Source: CALODL01 sp942492115
GTDB taxonomy: Bacteria; Planctomycetota; Phycisphaerae; UBA1845; CAIVHJ01
Length of the DNA: 64,000 bases
NCBI GenBank assembly: GCA_942492115.1
Contig: CALODL010000009.1
Span: 62,001-126,000 of the forward strand
Reading direction: 5' to 3'
This document shows, in pieces, positions 18,726-27,785 of the stretch. Position numbers and translations under genes: made by a program. The notes under the pieces were generated by a model that was not told where the DNA came from, searched no databases, and worked only from the letters and a program-made list of their open reading frames with translations. The stretch's first letter is position 1, and each line of letters starts with the position of its first letter.

Positions 18726-18902
18726 TTACATGACACCTGCGAGATCAGGAAACAGTGCTGACGTCTTGGTTCCAATCGTCGTGATTGCGACGAAGCAGAC
18801 GATGATGATCAGCGACAACATGACCGCGTACTCGGTTGCGGTCGGGCCGCTCTCATCTGCCAGGAACCTTGCTATGTATCGGCTTATTCTGTTGTTCTTC
18901 AT
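18726..18902 (-). CDS. flp: Flp/Fap pilin component, copy 2
   Basis: A 58-residue Flp-type pilin with 'DESGPTATEYAVMLSLIIIVCF', the same G-P-T-A-T-E-Y-A-V-M core as copy 1 but with a cysteine and a different tail ('SALFPDLAGVM'). It lies 179 bases upstream of copy 1 in the same direction. Codons through the core are closely similar to copy 1, so the pair arose by duplication. Either may be the main pilin. The 179-base spacer is long enough to hold a separate promoter. Confidence 0.9.
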   Translation of the reverse strand: MKNNRISRYIARFLADESGPTATEYAVMLSLIIIVCFVAITTIGTKTSALFPDLAGVM

Positions 18903-19060
18903 AGTATCTCGCCCCACCAGATCGTTTGCCTCAACGACGCCAGAAAGGTAAGAAACAAACCGCGCCTCGAGCAACCATTTGGCCTACTTTGCAATGTTGA
19001 ATGCCCAATAGTGTCAACTTAATAGGCCACTTCGGCGCTTATCGGAGTCACGAATCGTTA

Positions 19061-20323
19061 TCACGACGTACTGACCTGTGTCATTTCGAGACAAACCGCA
19101 TGCGGGCGAACACGAGCGTCCGCTTGCGCGGAGGCGTACCGCGCGCGGTACGCATCGACCACGGCCGTACACCACACAGCCAACAAAGCCAGGCATGGCA
19201 GCGGCACTGTTCGCCACCAGGGCCAGCGATCGTCAATGGGGCACGCCAGATAGGCTGCGAATCCAATGATCATCAGCCAGTGCCGCGCGACGAACTCTGA
19301 TTGCCACAGCACCGGCAGTACCGCGGCGACGAGCACGAGGTCGTAATTGTTCAGATGAGGATTGATCCACAGGCTGGCCAGGATGCTACACGTCCACAAA
19401 CGACGTGGATCACGCCCCCACAGCCCATAAGTCACCCACCAGGTCACGAGGCCGACTATGAGTGCAGACCCATAACCCCACAGATCCGCTGCCGTACCGG
19501 CGCCCAACCACTTGCGAAACAGCCCTAGCGCACTGACCTTGAGTTGAAGCGTGTATCCTGACTCCTGCGGTAAAGCCATGACTTGCGGCACAAGGTCCAC
19601 GTACGCCTGCAGCGGGCCTATCCCAGCCAACGCAAAGACACACACGGTCATGAAACTGGCCCCCACGATGACCCCGCACACCATGCGCCAACGTCCGTGT
19701 ATGACTGGAACCCAAGCCACTGCAACCAGCCAATTCGGCTTGCACACCAGAAGCCCCAGGGCAATCCCGGCCAACAGATCGCGGTGGCGAGACGCCAACC
19801 ACCACGCGACCACGATGACAGCTGCCGTCAGAATTGCGTTCTGGCCTAGCGAGTAATTGAAAAAGAATGGTGGATACAGCAACAGAGCCAACAACACCGT
19901 GGCTTGCAGGGCCCCGCTTACACGAGCAACAAGTGCCGCGATTCCCAGAGTCAGGCCGAGAGTCACGAGGGCGTTGACCATGCCAGCCGTCGCACGTGGT
20001 AGCCAACCCACAGCGGCATAGTAGAACGCAGCCTGGGGCGGATAGAAGAACACACCAAGCCTCTGATTGCGTGCAGGCCAGATCCGTTCTGGAATACCGT
20101 CCGGATAAGTAGCTCGAAGGATTTCGTGATGAACGGCTGGAACGTAGAGCTCGTCGAGATGACCAGAGCTGACCGTTCTCCCCGCGGTCCACAAGTGGAC
20201 CCAGTCCTTATCAAGCTGACCAGGGATATGTGATGTCGCCGCGTAGCACAGGGTCACGACTACGGCGAGCAGCACTATGGCGGCGCCGTAGCGTCGAGGA
20301 ATTCCTTGCACGAGCGGATCCAT
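19061..20323 (-). CDS. Polytopic membrane protein, GT87-like glycosyltransferase (DUF2029)
   Basis: A 420-residue protein with about ten hydrophobic segments. It resembles the GT87/DUF2029 family, whose characterised members are polyprenol-phosphate-dependent mannosyltransferases. Typical points are an early acidic loop 'DKDWVHLWTAGRTV' after the first membrane segment, 'GVFFYPPQAAFYYA' further on, and 'LGLLVCKPNWLVAVAWV', a K-P motif common in this family. The ATG at 20323 follows AAGGTG; an upstream extension is unlikely to be translated. It diverges from the sulfatase gene with 121 bases between the starts, where both promoters must lie. The sugar and acceptor are unknown. Confidence 0.75.
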   Translation of the reverse strand: MDPLVQGIPRRYGAAIVLLAVVVTLCYAATSHIPGQLDKDWVHLWTAGRTVSSGHLDELYVPAVHHEILRATYPDGIPERIWPARNQRLGVFFYPPQAAFYYAAVGWLPRATAGMVNALVTLGLTLGIAALVARVSGALQATVLLALLLYPPFFFNYSLGQNAILTAAVIVVAWWLASRHRDLLAGIALGLLVCKPNWLVAVAWVPVIHGRWRMVCGVIVGASFMTVCVFALAGIGPLQAYVDLVPQVMALPQESGYTLQLKVSALGLFRKWLGAGTAADLWGYGSALIVGLVTWWVTYGLWGRDPRRLWTCSILASLWINPHLNNYDLVLVAAVLPVLWQSEFVARHWLMIIGFAAYLACPIDDRWPWWRTVPLPCLALLAVWCTAVVDAYRARYASAQADARVRPHAVCLEMTQVSTS

Positions 20324-20444
20324 GTCACCTTGATCGGCTCTCTGCGAGCTGGCGATAACGCTTCGAGGCAACGATGCATATATGGGACGGATATGCACAG
20401 ACCAAACGTCGCCTCGCGCCCAAAGCGCCGATGTTGAAGATGTG

Positions 20445-22388
20445 ATGAACACCAACATCGAGCACGCCAATATCACTCAGGCCACCGGTGTAGTACCGCC
20501 GGAGCCATTGCCCGCCTCACGGACTTATTCGGACGAAGTCTCCTGTTGTCACGGCCGTCGGCGCCTCGCAGTCTTGTACATCGCCATGCTCAATGGCGTG
20601 CTCGTGTGGGCGATATACTCAACCCAGATGTCCGGCATGATTCAGACGATCAAAGCCCGAGTGCACGCCGATGATCTGTGGTTGTTCGGCTGCTACTCTG
20701 CGGCGCTGCTGTGTGCCGCGGTATGGTGCGTGACCGGAGTGAGCGTTGTAGCCTCGCGGTGCAGAATTCTGCCACACATCACCGGAGTGGCCTGGGGAGC
20801 CGGTATCATCGCCGTGCTTCTGGACAGCAAACTGTTCAGCCTTCTGGGCGTCCACATCTACGACCCGCTGGTGTTGGCCAACATTCAGAATCCACACATC
20901 GGTGACGAGTTGCAGGTGGGGAGTTCCACGGCATTGACGCTCATCGGGGTCGTCATCACCATCATCGTGTGTGAGTGCATCGTTACACGCGTATGTGTGC
21001 GCTGGGCGGCCTCTGATCATCGATATGCTGCGCGGTGGCGTGCTGCCCTGTTTGGCTGCGCGGCTATGACGGCGACATCTACGATCTTTGCTGTGTCCTT
21101 TACGAAACCGGCCATGAGACATGACAGTCCCGTACTGAGCGCCCTGCCACTCTACGCCCCGCTGTTGTCACCTGCACGAACTCAGCATCCATTGACCCTG
21201 CATTACCCAGGACAAGTACCCGCTGCACCACCACGCATGACACGCCGTCCGAATATTCTGATCCTGGTTGCCGAGTCGTTTCGCAGCGACATCGTGGGAG
21301 TCGACCATACGCCCCGACTCGCCAAATTCGCCGGGGCGCATGCCACGGTTCGGTCCAAGCATCATGATGCCGGCTGCCATGTCACGGAATTCGGTGTGTT
21401 CGGTCTGCTGTACGGGCTCAACGCTTATCATTACTCGATGTTCATGAACAGTCGGACACCGTCGTATCCACTCGGCGTACTCAAGGCCAACGGCTATGAA
21501 CTGGTCGGCGCTGCCGCCAGCCGGCTCAGCGAATGGAACTATGCTGATTTTCTATTTGACGACTTTGACCAGTACAAACAATTCGCTTCCGGGTGTGCCC
21601 ACGACGACGATCGCGCAATGGTGGAATGGATCACCAGATGGAGCCAAGATCGAGACCCTGAGCGACCGGCCCTGCTGTTCGTGTTCTTTAACTCAACACA
21701 TCACAACTACGTCTATCCACCGGAATTCGAGAAACACACACCCGTACTCCCGAACGACCACAACTACTTCGTTGAGACGGATCGCCTGAAAGACAAACGC
21801 GACCTCATCTTCAACCGCTATCTCAACAGCGTCGCCTATGTTGACCATCTCGCAGGCAAGGTTCTCGACGCGTTTCATTCCGAAATCGAGTCAGGAGACA
21901 TGATCGTCCTGTTTACCGGTGATCACGGTGAGGAGTTCTGGGAACAAGGCTTGCTCGGCCACTCTGCAACCCGGTTTGTGAATGAACGCACCCGCGTTCC
22001 TCTGATCCTGGCCCTGCCGCACGTCGACACCACTGTGACCATCAGCAGCCATGCCGACATCATGCCTACGATCCTGGACTACACTGAACTGGTGCCGAGC
22101 GTTCCGGCAGCGAGTTATGCCAATGGACGATCTCTGCTCGAGAGCAGTCGCCCTGCATTCATTCTGACTTCCGGAGCAGGTTTTCCGGTCAGTAATGACT
22201 ACATTGCCGTTACAACCCCTACCGCAAAGCACTGGCTGCGTAAGCACGGGCCGTGCATGAGTGATTTGAGCCCCGTGCTGAGTAGTGATCTCGACGATAA
22301 TCGCCACACGACGGCAGGTGGCCCCGATCTGGAGGCGCTGCGCCCGAACGTCGAGAAGCAGCTCTATCGCTTCTTGCACGAGAAGTGA
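20445..22388 (+). CDS. Membrane-anchored sulfatase of the LTA synthase / YejM type
   Basis: A 647-residue protein with an N-terminal membrane region of about five hydrophobic segments (residues 45-230) and a C-terminal alkaline-phosphatase-fold domain from about residue 268. The domain opens with 'RPNILILVAESFRSDIVG', where sulfatases have a metal-binding acidic residue, and carries 'SKHHDAGCHVTEFGVFGLLYG', with threonine in the place of the catalytic nucleophile, 'FFNSTHHNYVYPP', and 'VLFTGDHGEEFWEQGLLGHS' with the DHG metal site. This layout is that of phosphoglycerol/phosphoethanolamine transferases and of YejM, not of secreted sulfatases. The ATG at 20445 is preferred over the upstream 20382 start because it lies just before the first membrane segment. 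It is probably involved in envelope lipid or glycan modification. Confidence 0.82.
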   Translation: MNTNIEHANITQATGVVPPEPLPASRTYSDEVSCCHGRRRLAVLYIAMLNGVLVWAIYSTQMSGMIQTIKARVHADDLWLFGCYSAALLCAAVWCVTGVSVVASRCRILPHITGVAWGAGIIAVLLDSKLFSLLGVHIYDPLVLANIQNPHIGDELQVGSSTALTLIGVVITIIVCECIVTRVCVRWAASDHRYAARWRAALFGCAAMTATSTIFAVSFTKPAMRHDSPVLSALPLYAPLLSPARTQHPLTLHYPGQVPAAPPRMTRRPNILILVAESFRSDIVGVDHTPRLAKFAGAHATVRSKHHDAGCHVTEFGVFGLLYGLNAYHYSMFMNSRTPSYPLGVLKANGYELVGAAASRLSEWNYADFLFDDFDQYKQFASGCAHDDDRAMVEWITRWSQDRDPERPALLFVFFNSTHHNYVYPPEFEKHTPVLPNDHNYFVETDRLKDKRDLIFNRYLNSVAYVDHLAGKVLDAFHSEIESGDMIVLFTGDHGEEFWEQGLLGHSATRFVNERTRVPLILALPHVDTTVTISSHADIMPTILDYTELVPSVPAASYANGRSLLESSRPAFILTSGAGFPVSNDYIAVTTPTAKHWLRKHGPCMSDLSPVLSSDLDDNRHTTAGGPDLEALRPNVEKQLYRFLHEK

Positions 22389-22592
22389 AGTTCTTCAGCC
22401 CAATCTGTGGCAGCTACGGCCGCGCCGGGCGGCGACTGAACTCCAGGGGCTCTTCGGCAATCGTGTTGTTCACGAAGCATCGCTCGAAGCCCGTAGAAAG
22501 TTGTTCGCCTGAAACGATCTGCGGAGACCCCGAACGATGCTACTGAAGAGGCGAAGTGTAGTGGAAGGCTGGCTGGCTGGCGCAAGAATAGA

Positions 22593-22624
22593 CCCGCCGT
22601 TCGTTGCGCAGACGAGCCGGCGGG
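22593..22624. terminator. Weak hairpin between convergent genes
   Basis: CCCGCCG at 22593-22599 pairs with CGGCGGG at 22618-22624 around an 18-base loop. It lies in the 283-base space between the sulfatase gene and the convergent PDZ gene and could act in either direction. There is no T run, so the call is tentative. Confidence 0.3.
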
Positions 22625-22671
22625 CCTGAGAGGCAGTGGTTCCAGGCAGGGCGGATCAGGCCCCGTCGAAA

Positions 22672-23610
22672 TTACTCTTGCACTTTTTCATACTTCTCGA
22701 ACAACTCTTCATTGCGACGCGCGAGATCGTCGGCGTCCCTGAACTCCTTGATGAGCTCAGTGTCACCCTTGCGAATGACCACCTCGATATGGCCGTCGCT
22801 GTCCTCACGAAAACGAATCGTCGGCTCGCGATCGAGGCGTCCGAGGCCCCGTGCACGACTCATGATCGCGTAAGGAAAGTGCTCGTCATCGATTTCTAGG
22901 TTGCCCAGTTTTTCCTGAAGCAGCTCGATCTGGCCCATGTGTTCCTTGAGATCGATAACGTGGGCGCCCTTGTCGCCGAACCACATCTGACCCTCGTCAT
23001 CGCCATGGAACTTGAAGATGTTCATGTTGTGTTCATTGTCTTCGTCGCAGTCGAACTCATGGGTCTCGATGACCTCGCCGTCACGTTCAATCGTCGCGAC
23101 GCCACGACCATCCTCGCACTCGACTTCGACACTGATTGCTCCACCGTCGAAGCTGTGCAGGCTCTCCATGACCTCGTCTGGAAGACCGTGCCCCTTGCCA
23201 ATCGACATCACGTGAGGCATGTCGCTACGGGTCCCCAATGTAATCGTCCGCGTGCGTGTGACACCATCTCGGGAATACTCGACGAGTACGTCATCGCCAG
23301 GCTGAGCGTTGCCCACAATCTTCACGAAATGCTCGACGCCGTCGATATCCTCGTCACCGAAAGCCAGGATCACATCGTCATCCTCAAAGCCGGCCCGTTC
23401 AGCCGGGCTGTCATCGATGACCTCAATGACCTTGATCCCCTCGTCGGCCTGTCCGAGCTGGATGCCAAAATAGGCCTTGGCCTCCTGATCGCCCGCCGTC
23501 TTGAACAGGACGCGCGAACGCACCGTACTCTTCGCTTCCTTGTCGCATGCCGCCGCAATGCCGCAGCTCGCAACAACCAACAGGCCAGCAGTTCCCAATC
23601 GAGTCCACAT
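22672..23610 (-). CDS. Secreted PDZ-domain protein, last gene of the ECF sigma operon
   Basis: A 312-residue exported protein. The signal peptide occupies residues 1-21 ('LLVVASCGIAAAC', a possible lipidation site). A PDZ domain spans about residues 46-127 ('YFGIQL', 'VIEVIDDSPAERAGFEDDDVILAFGDEDIDG'). There is no trypsin-like or other protease domain. Residues 130-260 are acidic. The C-terminus carries 'IEVVIRKGDTELIKEF', which is almost repeated in the next PDZ protein. The ATG at 23610 is preceded by AAAGGA; a TTG five codons upstream is less likely. It follows the other PDZ gene by 129 bases, so it probably belongs to the same operon. Confidence 0.75.
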   Translation of the reverse strand: MWTRLGTAGLLVVASCGIAAACDKEAKSTVRSRVLFKTAGDQEAKAYFGIQLGQADEGIKVIEVIDDSPAERAGFEDDDVILAFGDEDIDGVEHFVKIVGNAQPGDDVLVEYSRDGVTRTRTITLGTRSDMPHVMSIGKGHGLPDEVMESLHSFDGGAISVEVECEDGRGVATIERDGEVIETHEFDCDEDNEHNMNIFKFHGDDEGQMWFGDKGAHVIDLKEHMGQIELLQEKLGNLEIDDEHFPYAIMSRARGLGRLDREPTIRFREDSDGHIEVVIRKGDTELIKEFRDADDLARRNEELFEKYEKVQE

Positions 23611-23739
23611 GTGTTGTCCTTTCAACTAGTCGTGTCCCTACACCCGTCGGTAGCCCATTGCTGCTTGCAGCGCCGACGATGACAATGCATTGAAGATATG
23701 ACTACGCGCGCCAGGCTTTCTACCATGCCCGGTGCACAA

Positions 23740-24903
23740 CTATTCAGACGGCCGAAGTGCAAGGTACCTCTCATGGAGGCGTGGATTTTCCTCGCGAAGC
23801 TTGTCCTGACTGGCATACTTCCTGGTCAGCTCGGTATCCCCTTTGCGAATCACCACGGTCACGCCACCGCCCTCTTCGTCGGTAAACGCATAGGTCGCTT
23901 CTGGTTGCTCCGTGACGCCAGGGGATACACCACCCAATTGCTCCAATTTGAGGCGCGCGGCCGCAACGCGATCGTTTGCAGCTGCGTATTCCTTCTGGGC
24001 CTGGCGCCGCAGTTCGTCAGCCTCACGTAGTCCCCGCCCGAAAGCTGCCTTGAGCTCCGCCAGACGCTCCTGCCGTACCTGCTCATCGAGCGACGTTCCA
24101 CCCCATTCATGGTCACCCTGCATCTGGACGTAGATCTCATAGGCCTCGTGGTCGGATTCCCGCAGGGCTTCGACATTCGGATAGATGCTCTCTTGGCGAT
24201 CTCCTTCAGCCAGGCGCCGGATGCAGATTTGGCCGCCCTCGATCTCTTCCATCTCGAAACACATGTCGTTCAGCTTGACCGTGCTCCGCTTGCGCAACTG
24301 ACCGTCCGCCGTGTACCACTCAATCGTCTTCTTGTTGCTCTCTGGCAGGAATACGTCCAGCTCACTCAACTCGACTTCGCCGATGTCTTCAAAGATCCAC
24401 TCACCATCGTGGCCACGCAGAAGGACCTTACCTGTGACCGCCAGATCATTCGAGTACACCGGTTCTGCGGGTAGTTCATAGCTCCAACTGAGCTCCAGTG
24501 CCTCGGGTCGAGCCCCAAGCTCGATCTCAACGGTCTTGCGCTCGGCATGGCGAATGATGTCCACGGCGACAGACCGTCCGGGTTCGTACTGCCGCACCAA
24601 TGTCGCGAATGACTCGAAATCGTTGGCGATGCGTTGCCCATCGACTGCGATCAGAACGTCGAAACGCTGGAGCCCGTTCCGCGCCGCCGGCCCGTCTTCC
24701 ACCAAATTGACGACCACCAACCCGGTATCGTCCAGCCGAAGATGATGACGCAAGGACTCCTCAGGTACTTCGATGCGCACCCCCAGCCACCCCGTGCCGG
24801 CGTGCTCATCGTCTCCAGCAACCTGATGCAGAGCAATAGCATGAATCGGCTGCTGACAGACCGCGCACAGTGCCATCATGCCGGACAAAACACAGCACAT
24901 CAT
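23740..24903 (-). CDS. Secreted PDZ-domain protein of the ECF sigma operon
   Basis: A 387-residue exported protein with a short N-terminal hydrophobic signal and a PDZ domain at about residues 38-130 ('GWLGVRIEVPEE', 'VVNLVEDGPAARNGLQRFDVLIAVDGQRI'). The middle contains long charged stretches, including a predicted helix near residues 280-330 ('RLAELKAAFGRGLREADELRRQ') that could form a coiled coil. The C-terminus carries 'VTVVIRKGDTELTRKY', which matches the tail of its neighbour. The ATG at 24903 has GAGGAGG upstream. It lies 63 bases after the anti-sigma gene. Confidence 0.78.
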   Translation of the reverse strand: MMCCVLSGMMALCAVCQQPIHAIALHQVAGDDEHAGTGWLGVRIEVPEESLRHHLRLDDTGLVVVNLVEDGPAARNGLQRFDVLIAVDGQRIANDFESFATLVRQYEPGRSVAVDIIRHAERKTVEIELGARPEALELSWSYELPAEPVYSNDLAVTGKVLLRGHDGEWIFEDIGEVELSELDVFLPESNKKTIEWYTADGQLRKRSTVKLNDMCFEMEEIEGGQICIRRLAEGDRQESIYPNVEALRESDHEAYEIYVQMQGDHEWGGTSLDEQVRQERLAELKAAFGRGLREADELRRQAQKEYAAANDRVAAARLKLEQLGGVSPGVTEQPEATYAFTDEEGGGVTVVIRKGDTELTRKYASQDKLREENPRLHERYLALRPSE

Positions 24904-24966
24904 GACCGAGCCTCCTCGGTTGAGTTGTTGCACAAGTCCCGCCGGATATCACCGACGGAGGGCAGG

Positions 24967-25542
24967 TTACAGTTCGCCGCCGGGGCGCGGGGCCCGCAAA
25001 GAACGACGCGGCGAGTCAGCCTGCGTCTCCGAGCGGCGGATTTCGAGAAGATACATCTTGTCGGGATCATCGCTCATCACGCCGAAATACTCGAGCTCAA
25101 CGCGATCCTGCACGTGCGGAGAGGCCACCATGATTTGCGGGGCCGGTCCAACATTGCGCGACGCAGGCACAACCTGTGGCTCGGCCTGTGGGGGGACCAG
25201 TGTCGGCCACAAGGCCCACAGGACCAGGCAGGCTGCGGCTGCGACCGCAGCGCCATGACGCAAACCCGTCCAGCGAATGGGCCGGGGATGCACGGGACGC
25301 ACGCACGGCCACGCGGATGTATCCGCACCTAATTCATCGGACAGAACCGCTTGAGCCAGAGCATCGATCTTGCTGCAAGCGTCCAGGCGTTCGCGAATGC
25401 CTGGATCGCGAAGCAGCAGCTTGTCGAACTCGAGGGACTCCTCTGCCGACATCTCGCCATCCAGCCGTCGACCAATCAAGCGATCGATGTGCAATTCTGA
25501 GTCATTCATGACCTGTCCAGTTTCTTCGTTTTTCTTCCACAT
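24967..25542 (-). CDS. Putative membrane anti-sigma factor
   Basis: A 191-residue single-pass membrane protein. The cytoplasmic N-terminus (about residues 12-70) is a helical region with 'MSAEESLEFDKLLLRDPGIRERL', typical of planctomycete anti-sigma factors. A hydrophobic segment lies at about residues 98-116, and the remaining 75 residues would be periplasmic. There is no HxxxCxxC zinc motif, so it is not a ZAS-type protein. It starts 12 bases after the ECF sigma stop codon; an internal ATG at 25509 with GGACAGG upstream is an alternative start. Position directly after the sigma gene is the main reason for the call. Confidence 0.75.
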   Translation of the reverse strand: MWKKNEETGQVMNDSELHIDRLIGRRLDGEMSAEESLEFDKLLLRDPGIRERLDACSKIDALAQAVLSDELGADTSAWPCVRPVHPRPIRWTGLRHGAAVAAAACLVLWALWPTLVPPQAEPQVVPASRNVGPAPQIMVASPHVQDRVELEYFGVMSDDPDKMYLLEIRRSETQADSPRRSLRAPRPGGEL

Positions 25543-25554
25543 GATACGCCTCGC

Positions 25555-26121
25555 TCAGCCCCCCCCAAGCAACTCACGCAACTGGCGTCTCGCCCGTACG
25601 AGTCGCGTTTCAACAGTGTCCACGGGCATGCCGAAGAGTTCTGCAATCTCTTTATAACTCCACCCTTCAAGGTGTCGCAGCACGAACGGCTCCCTGTACA
25701 ATGCGGGAAGTGCCTTGATCGCCCGCAACACGCGCTGGTGCTCCTCTGATCGCCCGCCACGCCGCCCAGGTGACTGCCCCGTCGAAGACAGATGCTCCTT
25801 GAATGACTTGGATAGCTTTCTCCTGCGGGTCAGCTCACGCCCGGAATCCACCGCGGCATTTCGTGCCAGTCGATACAACCATGTTCGCCAGCGATTTGGA
25901 TCAGTCAATGTATGCAATTGCTGCCACGCAGTCGTCCAGACCACCTGCAGCACGTCGTCGCTCCGATCGGAGTCACCCAGCACCCCATAGATGACGCCCT
26001 TCACCCAACGATGATTCCGCTGGACGAATTCCTCGAAGGCTGCTTGATCACCCTCCAGGATCGCATCAACAATGGGCAAATCTGGATCCAGATTGGCCGT
26101 CAGTTCCACCACCATCTTCAC
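25555..26121 (-). CDS. ECF-family RNA polymerase sigma factor
   Basis: A 188-residue sigma-70 factor of the extracytoplasmic-function class. Region 2 is at about residues 25-95 ('FEEFVQRNHRWVKGVIYGVLGD', 'DDVLQVVWTTAWQQL', 'WRTWLYRLARNAAVD'). Region 4 is at about residues 128-180 with the helix-turn-helix 'LPALYREPFVLRHLEGWSYKEIAELFGMPVDTVETRLVRARRQLRE'-type sequence. There is no region 3. It heads an operon with the anti-sigma factor and two PDZ proteins, which suggests an envelope stress response in which the PDZ proteins sense or handle misfolded exported proteins. Confidence 0.92.
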   Translation of the reverse strand: MKMVVELTANLDPDLPIVDAILEGDQAAFEEFVQRNHRWVKGVIYGVLGDSDRSDDVLQVVWTTAWQQLHTLTDPNRWRTWLYRLARNAAVDSGRELTRRRKLSKSFKEHLSSTGQSPGRRGGRSEEHQRVLRAIKALPALYREPFVLRHLEGWSYKEIAELFGMPVDTVETRLVRARRQLRELLGGG

Positions 26122-26339
26122 CGTTCAGACGCACCGAACGGCCCCATCCTGTCAAATTGGTCGATTCCGGAGCACGAACCGCACCGCACCAGGCCTCTGC
26201 CGGGTTGCTAGTTATCGGAACCCGGGCTTCAAGCTGACGAGTTCATTATATATGGAATTGGGCTCAATGCTGAATCACTGATCCCGGAGCCCGTTCATCC
26301 CATGTGTACGGGCTGCAGAGCCCCAAGTATCATGCCCTC

Positions 26340-27776
26340 ATGATTCGCACAAAGACCGTCGCTACAGTGGGCCCGGCAACCCGGTCGCGGGACAACCTCG
26401 CCGCCCTTCTTGATGCCGGGGTCGATGTCCTCCGGCTCAATTTCTCACATGGCACCCTGGCGGAACACGGAGCGGTGCTCGACCAGGCCCGAAGCCTCGC
26501 CCTGGCGTCGGATCGGGCCGTTGCCATAATGGCCGACCTGTGCGGGCCCAAGATTCGCATCGGGACGATTGTCGGGGAGAAGGCCATCATCGTTCCGGGT
26601 GACACGCTGGTGATCCAGCGGGGCGACATCAACGGCTCTGCCGAGCGAGTCAGCACGAACTACCCCGCCCTCATCGATGAAATCAGAATCCATGATCGCG
26701 TGCTGATCGATGATGGCAACATCCAGCTGCAAGTCGAAGTCGTACGGCCCGATGAGGTCATCTGCCGCTGCACCGTCGGCGGTGAGTTGTCGAACCGCAA
26801 GGGAGTCAACCTGCCTGACACTCCAATGAGTCTGCCAACCCTGACTCCCAAAGATCATACTGACCTGGCCTGGGCCATCGAGAGTCAGGTCGACTACGTT
26901 GCGGTGTCATTCGTGCGTCAAGCGTCAGACATTGCTTACGTTCGTCAGTTGCTCCGAGAAGCAGGTAGTGACATTCATGTCCTGGCCAAGATCGAAACGG
27001 CCCAAGCTCTGGACCACTTGGATGACATCATCGATCAGGCCGACGGCATCCTCGTCGCCCGAGGCGACCTCGGCGTCGAGCTCGAACTGGCCCGTGTGCC
27101 GTTGCTGCAAAAAGACATGACTCAACGCTGCCGCCGCGTCGGCAAACCCGTGATCATTGCGACGCAAATGCTGCAGAGCATGGTCACCGCGGCAACTCCG
27201 ACCCGCGCGGAAACATCTGACGTGGCCAACGCCGTACTCGATCTCGCTGATGCCGTGATGCTGTCGGCTGAGACGGCCATTGGAGCACACCCGATGGCAG
27301 CCGTCGAGACCATTCAACGAATCTGCTCAGCAACCGAGGCTTTTCAATCCAACCTGCAGCTGGATCGACGCACGGAGGACCGCATCGAGGATCGCACCCT
27401 GGCCTTGACCTCACACATCGCCCTGGGCGCCCATGTCCTCGCGGAGCGAATCAAGCCACCGCTCATCGCGGTGTGGACGTGCAGTGGTGCCAGTGCACGA
27501 TTGTTGAGTAAGCAACGATTCAATTGTCCCATCGTTGCCTTGACCCATGACCCACGGGTACGCAGTAAGTTGGCGTTGAATTACGGCGTGATTCCCCTGT
27601 GTGTCGAATGCCCCGATGATCCTGCAAGAATGATCCGCATTCTCGATACAGAACTGCTTGCGACCGGCCTGGCGGAGCCCGGCCAGCCCATCATCGTCAT
27701 CGCTGGAACGCATTTTGCGCACACTGGACACAATAACGTCCTGGTCGTCCACCAGGTCGGTAATCCGAATCGCTAG
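26340..27776 (+). CDS. pyk: Pyruvate kinase
   Basis: Glycolytic enzyme converting phosphoenolpyruvate and ADP to pyruvate and ATP. It is 478 aa from the ATG at 26340 ('MIRTKTVATVGPATRS'). The substrate and metal sites are visible: 'VLRLNFSHGT' near residue 31, 'IMADLCGPKIR' near 65, 'HVLAKIETAQAL' with the catalytic lysine near 221, and 'DGILVARGDLGVELELARVP' near 238-257. The C-terminal allosteric domain is present. The upstream frame to 26304 is open but starts with an unrelated sequence. Its stop codon overlaps the ribosome binding site of the following phosphopantetheinyl transferase gene (TAGGAG). Confidence 0.95.
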   Translation: MIRTKTVATVGPATRSRDNLAALLDAGVDVLRLNFSHGTLAEHGAVLDQARSLALASDRAVAIMADLCGPKIRIGTIVGEKAIIVPGDTLVIQRGDINGSAERVSTNYPALIDEIRIHDRVLIDDGNIQLQVEVVRPDEVICRCTVGGELSNRKGVNLPDTPMSLPTLTPKDHTDLAWAIESQVDYVAVSFVRQASDIAYVRQLLREAGSDIHVLAKIETAQALDHLDDIIDQADGILVARGDLGVELELARVPLLQKDMTQRCRRVGKPVIIATQMLQSMVTAATPTRAETSDVANAVLDLADAVMLSAETAIGAHPMAAVETIQRICSATEAFQSNLQLDRRTEDRIEDRTLALTSHIALGAHVLAERIKPPLIAVWTCSGASARLLSKQRFNCPIVALTHDPRVRSKLALNYGVIPLCVECPDDPARMIRILDTELLATGLAEPGQPIIVIAGTHFAHTGHNNVLVVHQVGNPNR

Positions 27777-27785
27777 GAGAAGTCT

